Shown: positions 47,267-57,598 of the stretch, piece after piece
Layout: the number at the start of each line of letters is the position of its first letter
Numbering within the stretch: the first letter of the stretch is position 1
DNA from: Geobacillus icigianus
GTDB lineage: Bacteria > Bacillota > Bacilli > Bacillales > Anoxybacillaceae
Length of the DNA: 64,000 nucleotides
NCBI RefSeq assembly: GCF_000750005.1
Contig: NZ_JPYA01000105.1
Span: 1 to 64,000 of the forward strand
Direction of reading: 5' to 3'
Program-made: the position numbers and the translations under genes
The notes under the pieces: model-generated
Told to the model about the DNA's origin: nothing
Seen by the model: the letters and a program-made list of their open reading frames with translations, nothing else
Database searches by the model: none

Positions 47267-47546
47267 CAAAAAAGCCCCTTTCATCCAAAAAGGACGAAAG
47301 GAGCTGCTTTCGCGGTACCACCTTTTTTCTTAAGCCCAAAGGCTTAAGCGCTTCATTGGCATAACGGCATGATGCCGGCTTCCTCTACTCGGCAGCAACG
47401 CCTTTCAAAGAAGCAGCTCAAGGGCGACCTTCCAGCAGCCGTCATCCTAGGAAATCTCGCAGCTTCTGATTTCCCTCTCTGCAGGCGCGGACCGCTGTAC
47501 TCTTCCCCGTCTTCGCTTTTGTCATCATTGTTCGATTATTATACTA
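47267..47546 (-). ncRNA. T-box riboswitch controlling valS
   Basis: The minus strand carries the conserved T-box AGGTGGTACCGCGA (complement of 47310-47323), followed by a terminator (GCTCCTTTCGTCC / GGATGAAAGGGGC, complement of 47274-47304, then TTTTTT). Upstream, Stem I has an AGAGTA (GA-motif) region, and GGAAGGTCGCC offers GUC (complement of 47426-47428) as a plausible valine specifier. Uncharged tRNA-Val should stabilise the antiterminator. The specifier assignment needs a structural alignment. Confidence 0.93.
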
Positions 47547-47569
47547 CCATTGTCCATCATCTTTGCCAA
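47541..47569 (-). promoter_or_regulatory. Promoter of the valS T-box leader
   Basis: TTGGCA (complement of 47564-47569), 17-nt spacer, TAGTAT (complement of 47541-47546), overlapping TATAAT three bases further. Confidence 0.7.
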
Positions 47570-47660
47570 GTTTTTATTTATTTATTCCATCCGTGTGCAT
47601 TTGGTGACAAACCACCGCACGTTTCATATTGTATAGTAAACCGGAGAAGGAGGAATGTCG

Positions 47661-47849
47661 ATGCGGCGATTCAACCCGTATTCGTGGCCGCCGTGGCTTC
47701 GGCAAGTGCGCGCCGTCTGCGCCCAAGTGATCATCCCGCTCACCATTTTTCAAGCGATCCGCACTATTTTTCTGCCAACGACGTTTGATGTCATTTTATT
47801 GGCCATCTTCGTTTTCATTGCCGTGGCGCTCCATCTGGAATGGATTTAG
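47661..47849 (+). CDS. Small predicted membrane protein divergent from valS
   Basis: A 62-aa protein beginning MRRFNPYSWPPWLRQVRAVC with one or two hydrophobic segments (VIIPLTIFQAI, FDVILLAIFVFIAVALHLEW). ATG 47661 is chosen because GAAGGAGG lies seven bases upstream; the ATG two codons earlier is too close. A CATATTGTA at 47625-47633 fits the CATAnnnTA -10 of sigma-K, with an AC-containing -35 region upstream, so late mother-cell expression is possible. I do not recognise the family. It is convergent with ysxE. Confidence 0.65.
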   Translation: MRRFNPYSWPPWLRQVRAVCAQVIIPLTIFQAIRTIFLPTTFDVILLAIFVFIAVALHLEWI

Positions 47850-47886
47850 TGGGACGCCGTTTTGTTTGGCTGCATTCAAAATCGAT

Positions 47887-48918
47887 TTAACCATTGCTGC
47901 TTTCATCCGCCGGCGGTTCGTTGTCCACCGCTTCTTCCTGCTGCCGCGCGGCGTCGCGTTGGACAAGGTGCATAACGAGCGCCTCCGTATTTTTGAACGC
48001 CAAATAACGACGCTGCAACGCGGCCACATATTCCCGTTCGTTCCGCTCGTTCCGCGAAGCGGCCTCATACCTCTCCAAACAGCGGACAAACCCGCGCGGC
48101 TCCGCCAAATGGCTGTATAAAAACGCCCGCTCTCCGTCGGACAGCGGCAGCTCCTTCTCGTACTCCTCCATCCCTTCAAGCCACTCGCGCCCAAGCGGCG
48201 GCATTGTCTGTACGTGAAAACGGAGCGCGGCGATCACATCAAAGAGCGGTGAATTCCAATGCGCCCGCTCCCAACTGATCCAATACGGCGGGATATAGTG
48301 GGAGAGGCGCGCTTTGCCGTGTACCCAGGCGATGCGCCATTGCTTCGTCTCTTTGAGCGTCTCTTCCCACACATCGAGCCGTTCTTCAGCGAACGAGTAC
48401 GCGCGCATCACCTCATGGAAATATGTGCAGCATTGAAGCTGAAACGGAGACATGTACCACGCCGCTTCGTACCGCTCAATCCGTTCTTCCCACACCGTCC
48501 GCGCCCGTTGCCATTCGTCCTTTTTTTGCTTTCGGTACGCCGCCGCCTCTTCCTCACTCACCTCGATCGTGCGGACGGTGGCGCGATGGAGGCGGGCGAG
48601 TTCGCGAAAAAAGGAGCGAACGGCATCCTCATCCGCTCTCGCTTCGCCATGATGCCAGGCTTGCAAATAATAAAGACGGCCGCCTTCTGTGGCAAACAGC
48701 GACCGCTGCCGCGTCAGGTAAAGCGGGAGACAACGGGGACCGCCATGCTGAAGAGACTGCCAAACGGCGGCGGCTTCTTGCTCGCTTTCAAGCGGCTTTA
48801 AGGCGAAAACACCGCGGTTCGTGTATACTTTGACGGCTTTGCCTCGCTGCTCCATGCGCTCTGGACGAAGACCGTACTGGGCGAGCACAGCCTCATATCG
48901 GTCAGCCTGTGCGGCCAT
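47887..48918 (-). CDS. ysxE: YsxE, kinase-fold spore protein with degenerate active site
   Basis: A 343-aa member of the CotS/YsxE branch of the APH fold. The ATP-lysine region (VFALKPLESEQEAAAVWQSL) is present, but the catalytic loop reads VHGKARLSHYI, lacking the Asp and Asn of HGDxxxxN. It is therefore probably a pseudokinase or has altered chemistry. It lies 44 bp after spoVID and is likely cotranscribed under sigma-E. Its counterpart in B. subtilis occupies the same place. A spore coat role is inferred. Confidence 0.87.
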   Translation of the reverse strand: MAAQADRYEAVLAQYGLRPERMEQRGKAVKVYTNRGVFALKPLESEQEAAAVWQSLQHGGPRCLPLYLTRQRSLFATEGGRLYYLQAWHHGEARADEDAVRSFFRELARLHRATVRTIEVSEEEAAAYRKQKKDEWQRARTVWEERIERYEAAWYMSPFQLQCCTYFHEVMRAYSFAEERLDVWEETLKETKQWRIAWVHGKARLSHYIPPYWISWERAHWNSPLFDVIAALRFHVQTMPPLGREWLEGMEEYEKELPLSDGERAFLYSHLAEPRGFVRCLERYEAASRNERNEREYVAALQRRYLAFKNTEALVMHLVQRDAARQQEEAVDNEPPADESSNG

Positions 48919-48962
48919 TTGTTACGCCCCCTTATCGGCAAAAGAAACGGAAAGCGTCCCTT

Positions 48963-50009
48963 TCATGAGAAAGGACGGCTTCCCGCCATGGCCGGAATAT
49001 ACAGCAGCTGCCCCTCGTGCACGTCATCTGGGCTTTCCAAATCATTGGCGCGCAAAAGCTGTGAGACGGTCACATCATACCGTTCGGCAATCTTGTCCAA
49101 TGAATCTCCTTGCTGGACGATGCAAATTTTCAGTTTCGTAAACTCTTTCTCCTCGCTTTTCGCAAACAGTTTCGTCAAGTAAAGCGCATTTTCGCTTTTT
49201 GTTTTCGTTTCTTCTTCTTCCTCAACCGCCTTTTTCGCCGCCCCGATCGATACCTTCGCCTCAGTTGGCGGCAGCAGCGAAGCGATGTCTTCCTCCGTCT
49301 GTGCGCTGACCACCTTCGTTTCCGTCTCAAGCGGCAAAAACGGCTCTTTGGCCTCCTCTTCTTCAGCCCCCGTTTCTTCATGACGCAAGGCGGCTGGCTC
49401 CATGACGGAAACCGTCGTTTCGCCGGCGGCCAAAGCCGGCTGTTCATCCGCCTCATCGGCGAGATCATCCACGGAAGCAAACGCTTCCTCACCGGCCGCT
49501 TCCTTGCGGGCGATCGATTCAAACGGGGCAAACAGCGGCTCATCGTCCTCCTCATCGTCCGGCAAATCATCGCCAAGCGGCGCTTCACTGATGCCGCTGA
49601 TCGAAATGTCGGCAGTGATCAGCAATCTTCCGTTTTCATCCAAATCATAATCAAACGATTCAACCGTCACGTACACATCCTCAAGGGAACGAATGCGGTT
49701 TTTTGGAATCGTAATATCGATTGGAAAACGGTGCGACAGTTCGCTGATCCCGTCTTCGCGCACCGAAATGTGCTGAATGAACCGATAACCAGCCAGCTCA
49801 AACACGTCGTCATCCGCCTCGACGAGCCCTTCGCCCGCCTGACGAAATTCACCGTTTAGCTTGAGCGCCCCACGGATCGTAATATATTGGTCGTACTCAT
49901 CGACGGAAATGACCGGATCAAGAGAAATGGATAAAAACTCGGCGACTTCCTGTCCTCTTTTAAACCAGACCGATTCTTCCAATGAAAAACGCAAATACGA
50001 TTGCTCCAA
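48963..50009 (-). CDS. spoVID: Spore coat encasement protein SpoVID
   Basis: A 348-aa mother-cell protein needed for the coat to surround the forespore. The N-terminal domain (LRFSLEESVWFKRGQEVAEF, SHRFPIDITIPKNRIRSLED) matches SpoVID. The middle is highly acidic. The C-terminal LysM (IVQQGDSLDKIAERYDVTVS ... GQLLYIPA) targets cortex precursors or lipid II. The best start is TTG 50009, five bases after AAGGAGGAGG; a TTG ten codons upstream lacks such a site and there is no ATG. SafA, its known partner, is also encoded in this window. Confidence 0.9.
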   Translation of the reverse strand: MEQSYLRFSLEESVWFKRGQEVAEFLSISLDPVISVDEYDQYITIRGALKLNGEFRQAGEGLVEADDDVFELAGYRFIQHISVREDGISELSHRFPIDITIPKNRIRSLEDVYVTVESFDYDLDENGRLLITADISISGISEAPLGDDLPDDEEDDEPLFAPFESIARKEAAGEEAFASVDDLADEADEQPALAAGETTVSVMEPAALRHEETGAEEEEAKEPFLPLETETKVVSAQTEEDIASLLPPTEAKVSIGAAKKAVEEEEETKTKSENALYLTKLFAKSEEKEFTKLKICIVQQGDSLDKIAERYDVTVSQLLRANDLESPDDVHEGQLLYIPAMAGSRPFS

Positions 50010-50060
50010 CCGGGCCTCCTCCTTCCGTCCCTTCGGCAAATGGTTTTGATGACATTATCC

Positions 50061-50089
50061 ATTGTATGAACGGAAACGAGGCGGTATGA
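50061..50089 (-). promoter_or_regulatory. Sigma-E promoter of spoVID-ysxE
   Basis: TCATACC (complement of 50083-50089), 14-nt spacer, perfect CATACAAT (complement of 50061-50068). The -35 directly abuts the U-tract of the hemL terminator, as at safA. Confidence 0.87.
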
Positions 50090-50121
50090 TAAAAAATTGG
50101 GCTGCCGACGGTCGGCAGCCC
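50090..50121 (-). terminator. Terminator of the hem operon
   Basis: On minus GGGCTGCCGACCGTCGGCAGCCC (arms within 50099-50121) followed by AATTTTTT, six bases past the hemL stop. Confidence 0.93.
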
Positions 50122-50127
50122 CTTTCC

Positions 50128-51417
50128 TTATCCGCGCAGACGGGCAAACACCCGCTCAGCAGCGGCAATCGTATATTCAATATCATCATCACTGTGCGCC
50201 GTCGACAAAAACAGCCCTTCAAATTGCGACGGCGGCAGGAAAATGCCTTCATTCGCCATTTCCCGATAATAGGCGGCAAACAGCTCCAAGTCGGACGTTT
50301 TCGCTGTCTCGTAGTTGACCACCGGCTCGTTCGTGAAGAAAAAGCCGATCATCGACCCAGCGCGGTTGATCGTATGCGGGATGTCGTATTTCTCTGCTGC
50401 CTGATGAAGCCCATCCGCAAGGCGCGCCGCTTTGCGGCCAAGCTCTTCGTACGTTTCCGGCGTCAGCTGGCGTAGCGTCTCGTACCCGGCCGTCATGGCG
50501 AGCGGATTGCCGGAGAGCGTGCCGGCTTGGTACACCGGCCCGCTCGGCGCGACAAGCTCCATGATCTCGGCTTTGCCCCCGTACGCCCCGACCGGCAAGC
50601 CGCCGCCGATCACTTTGCCAAGGCACGTCAAATCCGGCTCAATGCCATAATACCCTTGGGCGCAGTGGTAATCGACGCGGAACCCGGTCATGACCTCGTC
50701 GAAAATCAATAAGGCTCCGTATTGTTTCGTCACCTCGCGCAGCCCTTCCAAAAAGCCAGGCACTGGCGGAACGACGCCCATGTTGCCGGCGACCGGTTCG
50801 ACGATCACCGCGGCGATGTCTTCGCCAAACCGCTCAAACGCATAGCGGACGCTGTCCAAATCGTTGTACGGCACCGTGATGGTATGCTGGGCGACCGATT
50901 CCGGCACGCCCGGGCTGTCCGGCAGGCCGAGCGTCGCCACGCCGGAGCCGGCTTTAATGAGCAGCGAATCGCCATGGCCGTGGTAGCTGCCTTCGAATTT
51001 CATGATTTTGTTGCGCTTCGTGTAGCCGCGCGCTAAGCGGAGGGCGCTCATCGTCGCCTCCGTACCGGAGTTGACCATCCGCACGATTTCCACCGACGGC
51101 ACCCGCTCAATCACGAGCTTGGCGAGCTCATTTTCAAGCAATGTCGGAGCGCCAAAGCTTGTGCCTTGTTCCGCCACCCGCTTCAACGCTTCCACGACCT
51201 GCGGGTTGGCATGCCCTAAAATGAGCGGACCCCATGACAGTACGTAATCAATGTACTCATTGCCGTCAATATCGTAAATTTTCGCTCCTTGGCCGCGCGC
51301 CATGAAAATCGGCGTCATCCCGACCGACTTGAAGGCGCGCACCGGGCTGTTCACCCCGCCCGGCATCAATTTCACCGCTTCTTCGTAAGCGGTTTTTGAC
51401 CGTTCGTAGCTTCGCAT
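50128..51417 (-). CDS. hemL: Glutamate-1-semialdehyde 2,1-aminomutase
   Basis: A 429-aa PLP enzyme forming 5-aminolevulinate from glutamate-1-semialdehyde. [11 protein letters not shown] near the start, [28 protein letters not shown] and the Lys-containing [18 protein letters not shown] are diagnostic. ATG 51417 ([11 protein letters not shown]) follows GAGGAGGGCGGAAGC. Last gene of hemAXCDBL, ended by a strong terminator. Confidence 0.97.
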   Translation of the reverse strand: MRSYERSKTAYEEAVKLMPGGVNSPVRAFKSVGMTPIFMARGQGAKIYDIDGNEYIDYVLSWGPLILGHANPQVVEALKRVAEQGTSFGAPTLLENELAKLVIERVPSVEIVRMVNSGTEATMSALRLARGYTKRNKIMKFEGSYHGHGDSLLIKAGSGVATLGLPDSPGVPESVAQHTITVPYNDLDSVRYAFERFGEDIAAVIVEPVAGNMGVVPPVPGFLEGLREVTKQYGALLIFDEVMTGFRVDYHCAQGYYGIEPDLTCLGKVIGGGLPVGAYGGKAEIMELVAPSGPVYQAGTLSGNPLAMTAGYETLRQLTPETYEELGRKAARLADGLHQAAEKYDIPHTINRAGSMIGFFFTNEPVVNYETAKTSDLELFAAYYREMANEGIFLPPSQFEGLFLSTAHSDDDIEYTIAAAERVFARLRG

Positions 51418-51433
51418 GCTTCCGCCCTCCTCT

Positions 51434-52408
51434 CTATTCAGCCAGCCAGCGGGCGACATCTTTGGCAAAATACGTAATGATCAAATCCGCGCCCGCCCGT
51501 TTCATCCCTGTCAACATTTCCATGACAACCGGCTTCTCATCGATCCAGCCGTTTTGCGCCGCCGCTTTGACCATCGCATACTCGCCGCTCACGTTATAAG
51601 CGACAAGCGGAAGCGGAAAACGGTTTTTGATGTCGCGGATAATATCCATGTAGGCAAGCGCTGGCTTCACCATCAAGAAATCAGCGCCTTCTTTGACATC
51701 CGACTCCGCCTCGCGAAACGCCTCAAGGCGGTTGGCCGGATCCATTTGGTACGTCTTCCGGTCGCCAAACTGCGGCGCGCTGTCGGCGGCATCACGGAAC
51801 GGGCCGTAAAACGCCGAAGCGTATTTGATTGCATACGACATGATCGGCACATACTCAAACCCTGCTTCATCAAGCCCTTGGCGAATGGCGGCGACAAAGC
51901 CGTCCATCATGTTCGACGGCGCGATGATGTCAGCGCCGGCTTGCGCTTGGCTCACCGCCGTTTTGGTGAGGAGCTCGAGCGACGGATCGTTCAGCACGCG
52001 CTCGTTTTCGACGACGCCGCAATGGCCGTGGCTCGTATATTCACATAAACACGTATCCGCAATGACGACTAGATCTGGGTGTTCGGCTTTGATTTGGCGG
52101 ATCGCCCGCTGAACAATCCCTGTTTCGCAATACGCCTGCGAACCGACTTCATCTTTTTCATTCGGCACGCCAAACACCATGACGGCGGGAATGCGAAGCT
52201 TGGCGATGTCGTCCACTTCCTCGGATAAGCGGTCAAGCGATAAATGGTAAACCCCTGGCATCGACGGCACTTCCCGCTTAATGCCGCTGCCCTCGACCAC
52301 AAACAGCGGGTAAATGAGATCCTCGACACGAAGATGCGTCTCGCGCACCATCGCCCGAATCGCAGCCGTTTGCCGCAGACGGCGATGGCGGTCAAATGAC
52401 AGTGCCAT
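51434..52408 (-). CDS. hemB: Porphobilinogen synthase
   Basis: A 324-aa enzyme joining two aminolevulinates. Metal site CTCE-like segment [15 protein letters not shown] has three Cys, indicating a zinc type. Schiff-base lysines are in [20 protein letters not shown] and [13 protein letters not shown]. It starts immediately after the hemD stop. Confidence 0.97.
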   Translation of the reverse strand: MALSFDRHRRLRQTAAIRAMVRETHLRVEDLIYPLFVVEGSGIKREVPSMPGVYHLSLDRLSEEVDDIAKLRIPAVMVFGVPNEKDEVGSQAYCETGIVQRAIRQIKAEHPDLVVIADTCLCEYTSHGHCGVVENERVLNDPSLELLTKTAVSQAQAGADIIAPSNMMDGFVAAIRQGLDEAGFEYVPIMSYAIKYASAFYGPFRDAADSAPQFGDRKTYQMDPANRLEAFREAESDVKEGADFLMVKPALAYMDIIRDIKNRFPLPLVAYNVSGEYAMVKAAAQNGWIDEKPVVMEMLTGMKRAGADLIITYFAKDVARWLAE

Positions 52409-53179
52409 TCATCGTCCCTCCATGGAAAAATATTGTTCCATCGCTTTGATTATACCATCCGTGGTGTAATCCGTCGGACAAATATGGACTGGAATGCCCG
52501 CCCGCTCGGCCGCTTCTTTCGTCACCGGTCCGATGCAGGCGACCGCAACACTGGAAAGAAGGGCATCCGCTTCTTTGTCGAGAAGGCGGACAAGGCTGTC
52601 AACCGCCGACGGGCTCATCAAGGTGACCGCATCAAGCTCCCGCCGGCGCAACAGCGACAACAACCGCTCCCGGCCGCTTTCGTCAGACGCGGTCTCATAC
52701 ACCGTGAGCTCGTCGACCGCGGCGCCGGCGTTTCGCAACGCCTCAGGCAAGGTCGGGCGCGCCAAATTGCCTTTGACAAACAGCACCCGGTCGCCTTGTT
52801 TGACGCGCGGCATGAGCAAGTCAGCCAGCCGTTCGGCGGTGTAATCATCCGGCACGAGCGCCGGGGAAAGACCATGCTCGGCGAGCGCCGCCGCTGTTTT
52901 CCGGCCGACGACAGCCATCTCCGGCAGCGGCCGCGGCAACGAAACATGCGGAAAAAAGAAGCGGACGGCGTTCGCGCTTGTGAAAACGAGCCAACGGTAT
53001 TCGCCAAGCCGCTCAACCATAGAAGCGATTTCTTCCGGCGCCGTCGCCGGTCGAATGACAATGAGCGGAAGCTCGACTGGAACGGCGCCAACAGCACGCA
53101 GCTTGGCAGAAAATGACGCGGCCTGCTCCTTGCCGCGCGTCACGAGCACCGTTTTGCCGGCGAGCGCGCTGTGTGTCAT
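52409..53179 (-). CDS. hemD: Uroporphyrinogen-III synthase
   Basis: A 256-aa two-lobed enzyme that closes hydroxymethylbilane with ring D inverted. The family is poorly conserved; recognisable are [32 protein letters not shown] and [18 protein letters not shown] with [18 protein letters not shown]. It overlaps hemC by 4 nt. Confidence 0.93.
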   Translation of the reverse strand: MTHSALAGKTVLVTRGKEQAASFSAKLRAVGAVPVELPLIVIRPATAPEEIASMVERLGEYRWLVFTSANAVRFFFPHVSLPRPLPEMAVVGRKTAAALAEHGLSPALVPDDYTAERLADLLMPRVKQGDRVLFVKGNLARPTLPEALRNAGAAVDELTVYETASDESGRERLLSLLRRRELDAVTLMSPSAVDSLVRLLDKEADALLSSVAVACIGPVTKEAAERAGIPVHICPTDYTTDGIIKAMEQYFSMEGR

Positions 53180-54108
53180 GATTGGCTCAACTCCTGTTTC
53201 ACCCGCTCGATGAGCGCTTTCGCCCCTTGTTCGCTCAAGATGGCAGCCGCCTGCCGGCCGACGGCCTCCGGATCGGCGCCCGTGACCATTTCTTTATACT
53301 TTTCTTTTCCATCCGGCGAAGCGACAAGGGCCGTGAGGCGCACCATACCGCCGTCTGCTTCGGCGTAGCCGGCAATCGGCACTTGACAGCCGCCTTCCAT
53401 TTGCTGCAAAAAGGTGCGCTCCGCCCGAACAGCCCGCTCGGTTTGCTCGTCGTTTAACCGGCTGAGCCATTGGCGCAATTCGTCATCATCCTCCCGGCAT
53501 TCGACCGCCAGCGCCCCTTGGCCGACCGCCGGAACACAGACATCAAAAGGAAGATAGTCGCTGATGACGTCATCGCCCCAACCCATGCGCGCAAGACCCG
53601 CCGCCGCCAGCACGATCGCATCGTACTCTTCGCTTTCGAGCTTCGCCAACCTTGTGTCAATATTGCCGCGAATCCATTTGATCGTCAAATCCGGGCGATA
53701 GGCAAGCAGCTGCGCTGAACGGCGCAAGCTGCTCGTGCCAATGACCGACCCAGGCGGCAAGTCGGAGAGCATCCGGTTTCCTTTGCTGACAAGCACATCG
53801 CGTGCATCTTCGCGGCGCGGAACCGCACCGATCACTAAACCTTCGGGCAGCACAGCCGGCATATCTTTCATGCTATGGACCGCCATATCGATGCCGCCGG
53901 CGAGCAGTTCATGCTCGATCTCTTTCACAAACAGCCCTTTTCCGCCCACTTTGGAAAGCGTGATATCAAGGACGCGGTCCCCTTTTGTGACGATTTCTTT
54001 CACTTCAAACGTAAACGGCGCCCCAAGCTGTTTCAATTCGTTGATCACCCACTTCGTCTGGGTCAAGGCAAGCTTGCTGCGCCGCGAGCCAACGACAATG
54101 TTCCGCAT
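53176..54108 (-). CDS. hemC: Hydroxymethylbilane synthase
   Basis: A 310-aa enzyme assembling four porphobilinogens on a dipyrromethane cofactor. [19 protein letters not shown] at the start, [15 protein letters not shown] with the catalytic Asp, [18 protein letters not shown], and the cofactor Cys in [12 protein letters not shown]. Confidence 0.97.
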   Translation of the reverse strand: MRNIVVGSRRSKLALTQTKWVINELKQLGAPFTFEVKEIVTKGDRVLDITLSKVGGKGLFVKEIEHELLAGGIDMAVHSMKDMPAVLPEGLVIGAVPRREDARDVLVSKGNRMLSDLPPGSVIGTSSLRRSAQLLAYRPDLTIKWIRGNIDTRLAKLESEEYDAIVLAAAGLARMGWGDDVISDYLPFDVCVPAVGQGALAVECREDDDELRQWLSRLNDEQTERAVRAERTFLQQMEGGCQVPIAGYAEADGGMVRLTALVASPDGKEKYKEMVTGADPEAVGRQAAAILSEQGAKALIERVKQELSQS

Positions 54109-54123
54109 CTCGTTTCACCTCGA

Positions 54124-54942
54124 TTACGAATACCAAAAATGAAATTTTGACAAACTGCCAAACAAGAAAAAGTTGACAAGCAAAAATAAAAACGAACCGA
54201 TATTCCATAGCGCGATCGCCTTCCCTTGCATCTGCCGGACGGCTCGCTTGTAAAAATAGACGCCATAGACGAGAAGAACGACAAACGACCCGAGCACTTT
54301 CGCATCATACCAATGGAAATGGTCGATTTGAATGTACGCCCAAATCACGCCAAGAATGAGCCCTAATAACAACATAGGCAAGCCGAGCGCATTTAAAACA
54401 TACGACAAAAAATCAAGCCGCGACAAATCCGCCATGCGCCAAAGGCGCGCCCCCCACTTTTTCTTTTTCAGCAAACTGTACTGCAACATGTAAAGCACCG
54501 AAAACAGAAACGACAGCGTAAACGCCGCATACGCTCCGAGCGAAAGGGTGATGTGGATGGCCAGCAGCTCCGAGACGAGCCGCTCCGCAACAGCCGGCGA
54601 CTGCGAAGACGGTGCAAACGTATGAATGGCCAAAATAAAAAAAGCAAGCACGTTCGTAAAAAAGACGATGAAATCGACGCGCAGCAGCCGATTGATGACG
54701 AGCGACAGCGTAATGAGCAGCCAAGCGTAAAAATAAAGCCCTTCCGACATCGTTAAAATCGGAAAGCGCTTCGTCTCCATGATGCGAGAAACAAACGTCA
54801 CTGTCTGCAAAAGCCACACAATAGAAAGCAACCAGAAGGCGATGTCGTTCGCCTTCCGGTTTTGTTGCAAAAAATCGATGAAATAGAATAGGATCGAAGC
54901 GATGTAAAGCAAAATGGACAACTCATACAACAGCGCCACCAT
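54124..54942 (-). CDS. hemX: HemX, CcsA/ResC-like membrane protein
   Basis: A 272-aa integral membrane protein with about eight spans. FLFSVLYMLQYSLLKKKKWG and LGVIWAYIQIDHFHWYDAKV recall the cytochrome c assembly (CcsA) family, whose histidines bind haem. In B. subtilis HemX lowers HemA abundance. ATG 54942 (MVALLYELSILLY) follows AAGGTGGGATGG; the upstream in-frame residues overlap hemA. Confidence 0.9.
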   Translation of the reverse strand: MVALLYELSILLYIASILFYFIDFLQQNRKANDIAFWLLSIVWLLQTVTFVSRIMETKRFPILTMSEGLYFYAWLLITLSLVINRLLRVDFIVFFTNVLAFFILAIHTFAPSSQSPAVAERLVSELLAIHITLSLGAYAAFTLSFLFSVLYMLQYSLLKKKKWGARLWRMADLSRLDFLSYVLNALGLPMLLLGLILGVIWAYIQIDHFHWYDAKVLGSFVVLLVYGVYFYKRAVRQMQGKAIALWNIGSFLFLLVNFFLFGSLSKFHFWYS

Positions 54943-54952
54943 CCATCCCACC

Positions 54953-56317
54953 TTACAGCTGCCATGATGGGCGGGCGGCACGGACCGCTTCCGCGTCTTG
55001 TTCATCGCATTGCACGGATTTCGCCTGCTCTATATGCCGCTCGGCTTTCACCGCATCTTCGATATTGAAAATTTTCATAAACAACAAAAGCGCCTCCTCG
55101 GCATTCGGGCCGGCGGCGAGTTCCTTCGCCTGCAAAATCGGATCGCGGAGCAGCTGGTTAATAATGCTTTTCGTATGCTTATTCAACACTTTCCAGTCGC
55201 GCTCCGACAAGTGCGGCAATTTCCGCTCCAAACTTTTCATCGTTTCCGCCTGAATGGCGAGCGCTTTTTCACGCAGCGCCGCAATAACCGGCACGACTCC
55301 GAGCGTCTGCAGCCATTGGCTGAACGCCATAAGTTCCGCTTCGATCATCATTTCAATGCGAGCCGCTGCCTTTTGCCGCTCGGCCAAATTGGCGGCCACC
55401 ACATCTTGCAAATCGTCAATATCATACAAAAAGACCGTCTCCAACTCGGCCAACGCCGGATCCAAATCGCGCGGCACCGCAATATCAACCATAAAAAGCG
55501 GACGGCCTTTGCGCATTTTCTCAAGCGGCGCCACCATTTCCTTCGTCAAAATATAGCCTTTGGCTCCCGTCGAGCTGATGACGATATCCGCTTCCAGAAG
55601 CGCACACGACAGCTCACTGAGCGGCTTTGCTTCGCCGGCGAACTGCTTGGCGAGCTGCTTCGCTTTTTCGAGCGTCCGGTTGACGACTGTGACTTTGCCA
55701 ACGCCGCTGCCGTACAAGTTTTGCGCCGCCAGCGTCCCCATTTTGCCGGCCCCGATAATCAAGACGTGCTTGCCGGCAAGGCGGCCGAAAATCTTCTTCG
55801 CCAGCTCAACCGCCGCATAGCTGACCGATACAGCGTGCGCACCGATGCCCGTTTCCGAGTGGGCGCGCTTCGCAAACGTCACCGCCTGCTTGAACAGATG
55901 ATTGAAAATCGTGCCGCTCGTCCCGACCTCTTGAGCGAGCAAATAGCTGTCTTTCACTTGCCCTAAAATTTGCGTTTCCCCAAGCACCATCGAATCAAGG
56001 CCGGCCGCCACGCGGAACAAATGCTTGATGGCCGCCTCTCCTTCAAGCACACGCAAATACGGAGCAATCGCTTCCACCTTGACGCCAAACCATTCGGCTA
56101 AAAATGCTTTCATATAGTAACGGCCGGTATGCAGTTGATCAACCACTGCATAAACTTCCGTCCGGTTGCAAGTCGAGACGATCACATTTTCGAGCACGCT
56201 TTTTTGCTTGGCGAGCTGTTTCATCGCCGCACCGAGTTCCGCTTCCGCAAACGCGAGCTTTTCGCGGATTTCTACAGGGGCGGTTTTATAGTCGACGCCA
56301 ACGACTACGATTTGCAC
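54953..56317 (-). CDS. hemA: Glutamyl-tRNA reductase
   Basis: A 454-aa NADPH enzyme making glutamate-1-semialdehyde from charged tRNA-Glu, the committed step of C5 haem synthesis. Catalytic C50 is in [11 protein letters not shown]. The NADPH loop is [13 protein letters not shown], and a C-terminal dimerisation helix follows. Start GTG 56317 with AAGGGGGTT upstream. First gene of hemAXCDBL. Confidence 0.97.
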   Translation of the reverse strand: MQIVVVGVDYKTAPVEIREKLAFAEAELGAAMKQLAKQKSVLENVIVSTCNRTEVYAVVDQLHTGRYYMKAFLAEWFGVKVEAIAPYLRVLEGEAAIKHLFRVAAGLDSMVLGETQILGQVKDSYLLAQEVGTSGTIFNHLFKQAVTFAKRAHSETGIGAHAVSVSYAAVELAKKIFGRLAGKHVLIIGAGKMGTLAAQNLYGSGVGKVTVVNRTLEKAKQLAKQFAGEAKPLSELSCALLEADIVISSTGAKGYILTKEMVAPLEKMRKGRPLFMVDIAVPRDLDPALAELETVFLYDIDDLQDVVAANLAERQKAAARIEMMIEAELMAFSQWLQTLGVVPVIAALREKALAIQAETMKSLERKLPHLSERDWKVLNKHTKSIINQLLRDPILQAKELAAGPNAEEALLLFMKIFNIEDAVKAERHIEQAKSVQCDEQDAEAVRAARPSWQL

Positions 56318-56351
56318 GATGCCAACCCCCTTATTGACCGAATCCCTTTTA

Positions 56352-56372
56352 TCATTATATCACAACCGTCCA
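56352..56372 (-). promoter_or_regulatory. hemA promoter with possible PerR box
   Basis: On minus TGATATAATGATAAAA: an extended -10 (TGaTATAAT). The same bases resemble the PerR box TTATAATnATTATAA at about 10 of 14 positions (ATATAATgATAAAAG). The B. subtilis hem operon is PerR-controlled. The match is imperfect and needs testing. Confidence 0.5.
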
Positions 56373-56483
56373 TCGTTCTGGTTTGAAAAAATTGTGAACA
56401 TGCCTTCAAAGCTATGCTAAACTGTAGACAGTGATCATTCTATCATAAACATGTCCAAAAGGGAAACGGAGGACGCGACGATC

Positions 56484-56969
56484 ATGAAAACCCGAACGGT
56501 ATTCGCCGGCATCTTATTCATTGGCCTCGGACTGTATTTTCTCGCCGGACAGATGGAATCCCCCCTTTTCCATTTCTTCCAAGGGTGGCCGGCCTTGCTT
56601 GCCATTTGCGGCGCGGCTTTGCTTGGCCAGGCGCATTCAGCGCGCGAATATGCTTACCTTTTCCCCGGCTTTCTTTTACTCGGATTTGGCGTTGAGTTGC
56701 TCCTTGCGAGTGCATTTTCGGCCTGGCCCCGCGGCGTGAACATGTTTTTTTTCCTCATCGCGCTCGCTTTTTTCGCCAGCAGCCGCAAACAAAAAGGCGG
56801 GGCCGGCTTTGGCGTGCTTTTTTTGCTTCTCGCTGTCTTGCTGACGTTTTCCGGGCGCGGCCAGCCATTCTTTCACCTCGTCCAAGCCGGACTTTCCTCT
56901 GTCTGGAAGTTTTGGCCGCTCGGACTCATCGCCATCGGCGTCTATATATTATGGACTAGGCGAAAATAG
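56484..56969 (+). CDS. ysxD: YsxD-like polytopic membrane protein
   Basis: A 161-aa protein with five or six hydrophobic segments in LiaF/DUF5668-like pairs (VFAGILFIGLGLYFLAGQ, WPLGLIAIGVYILW). These tandem two-helix units recur in stress-sensing membrane proteins, but no function is known here. I start at ATG 56484 (MKTRTVF), preceded by GGAGGACGCG; an ATG 33 nt earlier has no ribosome site. Named by position between hemA and ysxC. Confidence 0.7.
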   Translation: MKTRTVFAGILFIGLGLYFLAGQMESPLFHFFQGWPALLAICGAALLGQAHSAREYAYLFPGFLLLGFGVELLLASAFSAWPRGVNMFFFLIALAFFASSRKQKGGAGFGVLFLLLAVLLTFSGRGQPFFHLVQAGLSSVWKFWPLGLIAIGVYILWTRRK

Positions 56970-56978
56970 CCTTGGAAG

Positions 56979-57010
56979 CGAAAACACCAGCCGAATCGCT
57001 GGTGTTTTCG
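56979..57010. terminator. Bidirectional terminator between ysxD and ysxC
   Basis: A perfect 13-bp stem CGAAAACACCAGC (56979-56991) / GCTGGTGTTTTCG (56998-57010) with A- and T-rich ends, adjacent to the ysxC stop. Confidence 0.8.
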
Positions 57011-57598
57011 TCATGAGGCCACAAACGGCAAAAGCGCCGCCCATGCTTCATCTTTCCCTTGCCCGGTCTCGGCGGAAAACAAAATGAGCGGGTCGCCGTC
57101 AGCCATCCGCAGCGTCTCGCGCGCGATTTTCGCGTGTTTTTGATGCTTGCCGCGCGGCACTTTATCCGCTTTCGTCGCGATGACGATCACCGGGATCTCG
57201 TAATGTTTCAAAAACTCGTACATCATCACATCGTCTTTCGTCGGCGGATGGCGCAAGTCAACGAGCAGGACCGCCGCCTTGAGCACCTCGCGCGTCGTAA
57301 AGTACGTCTCCATCATTTTCCCCCATTTTTGCCGCTCCTGCTTCGACACGCGGGCGAAGCCATAACCTGGCACGTCCACAAAGTAAAACGAGTCGTTAAT
57401 CAAATAAAAATTCAACGTCTGCGTTTTGCCTGGCTTTGAGGAGGTGCGCGCCAAATTTTTCCGGTTGATCATTTTGTTGATGAATGATGATTTGCCGACG
57501 TTCGAACGGCCGGCGAGCGCCACCTCCGGCCGTCCGCCGTCCGGATATTGTTCCGGCTTGACGGCACTGGTCACAAGCTCTGCTTTCTTCACATTCAT
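57011..57598 (-). CDS. ysxC: Ribosome-assembly GTPase YsxC (EngB)
   Basis: A 195-aa essential GTPase of 50S assembly. G1 [10 protein letters not shown]3 [11 protein letters not shown]4 TKADKVPRG and the family segment [23 protein letters not shown] 57598 ([11 protein letters not shown]) overlaps the lonA stop by 4 nt; a Met three codons earlier is inside lonA. Confidence 0.96.
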   Translation of the reverse strand: MNVKKAELVTSAVKPEQYPDGGRPEVALAGRSNVGKSSFINKMINRKNLARTSSKPGKTQTLNFYLINDSFYFVDVPGYGFARVSKQERQKWGKMMETYFTTREVLKAAVLLVDLRHPPTKDDVMMYEFLKHYEIPVIVIATKADKVPRGKHQKHAKIARETLRMADGDPLILFSAETGQGKDEAWAALLPFVAS

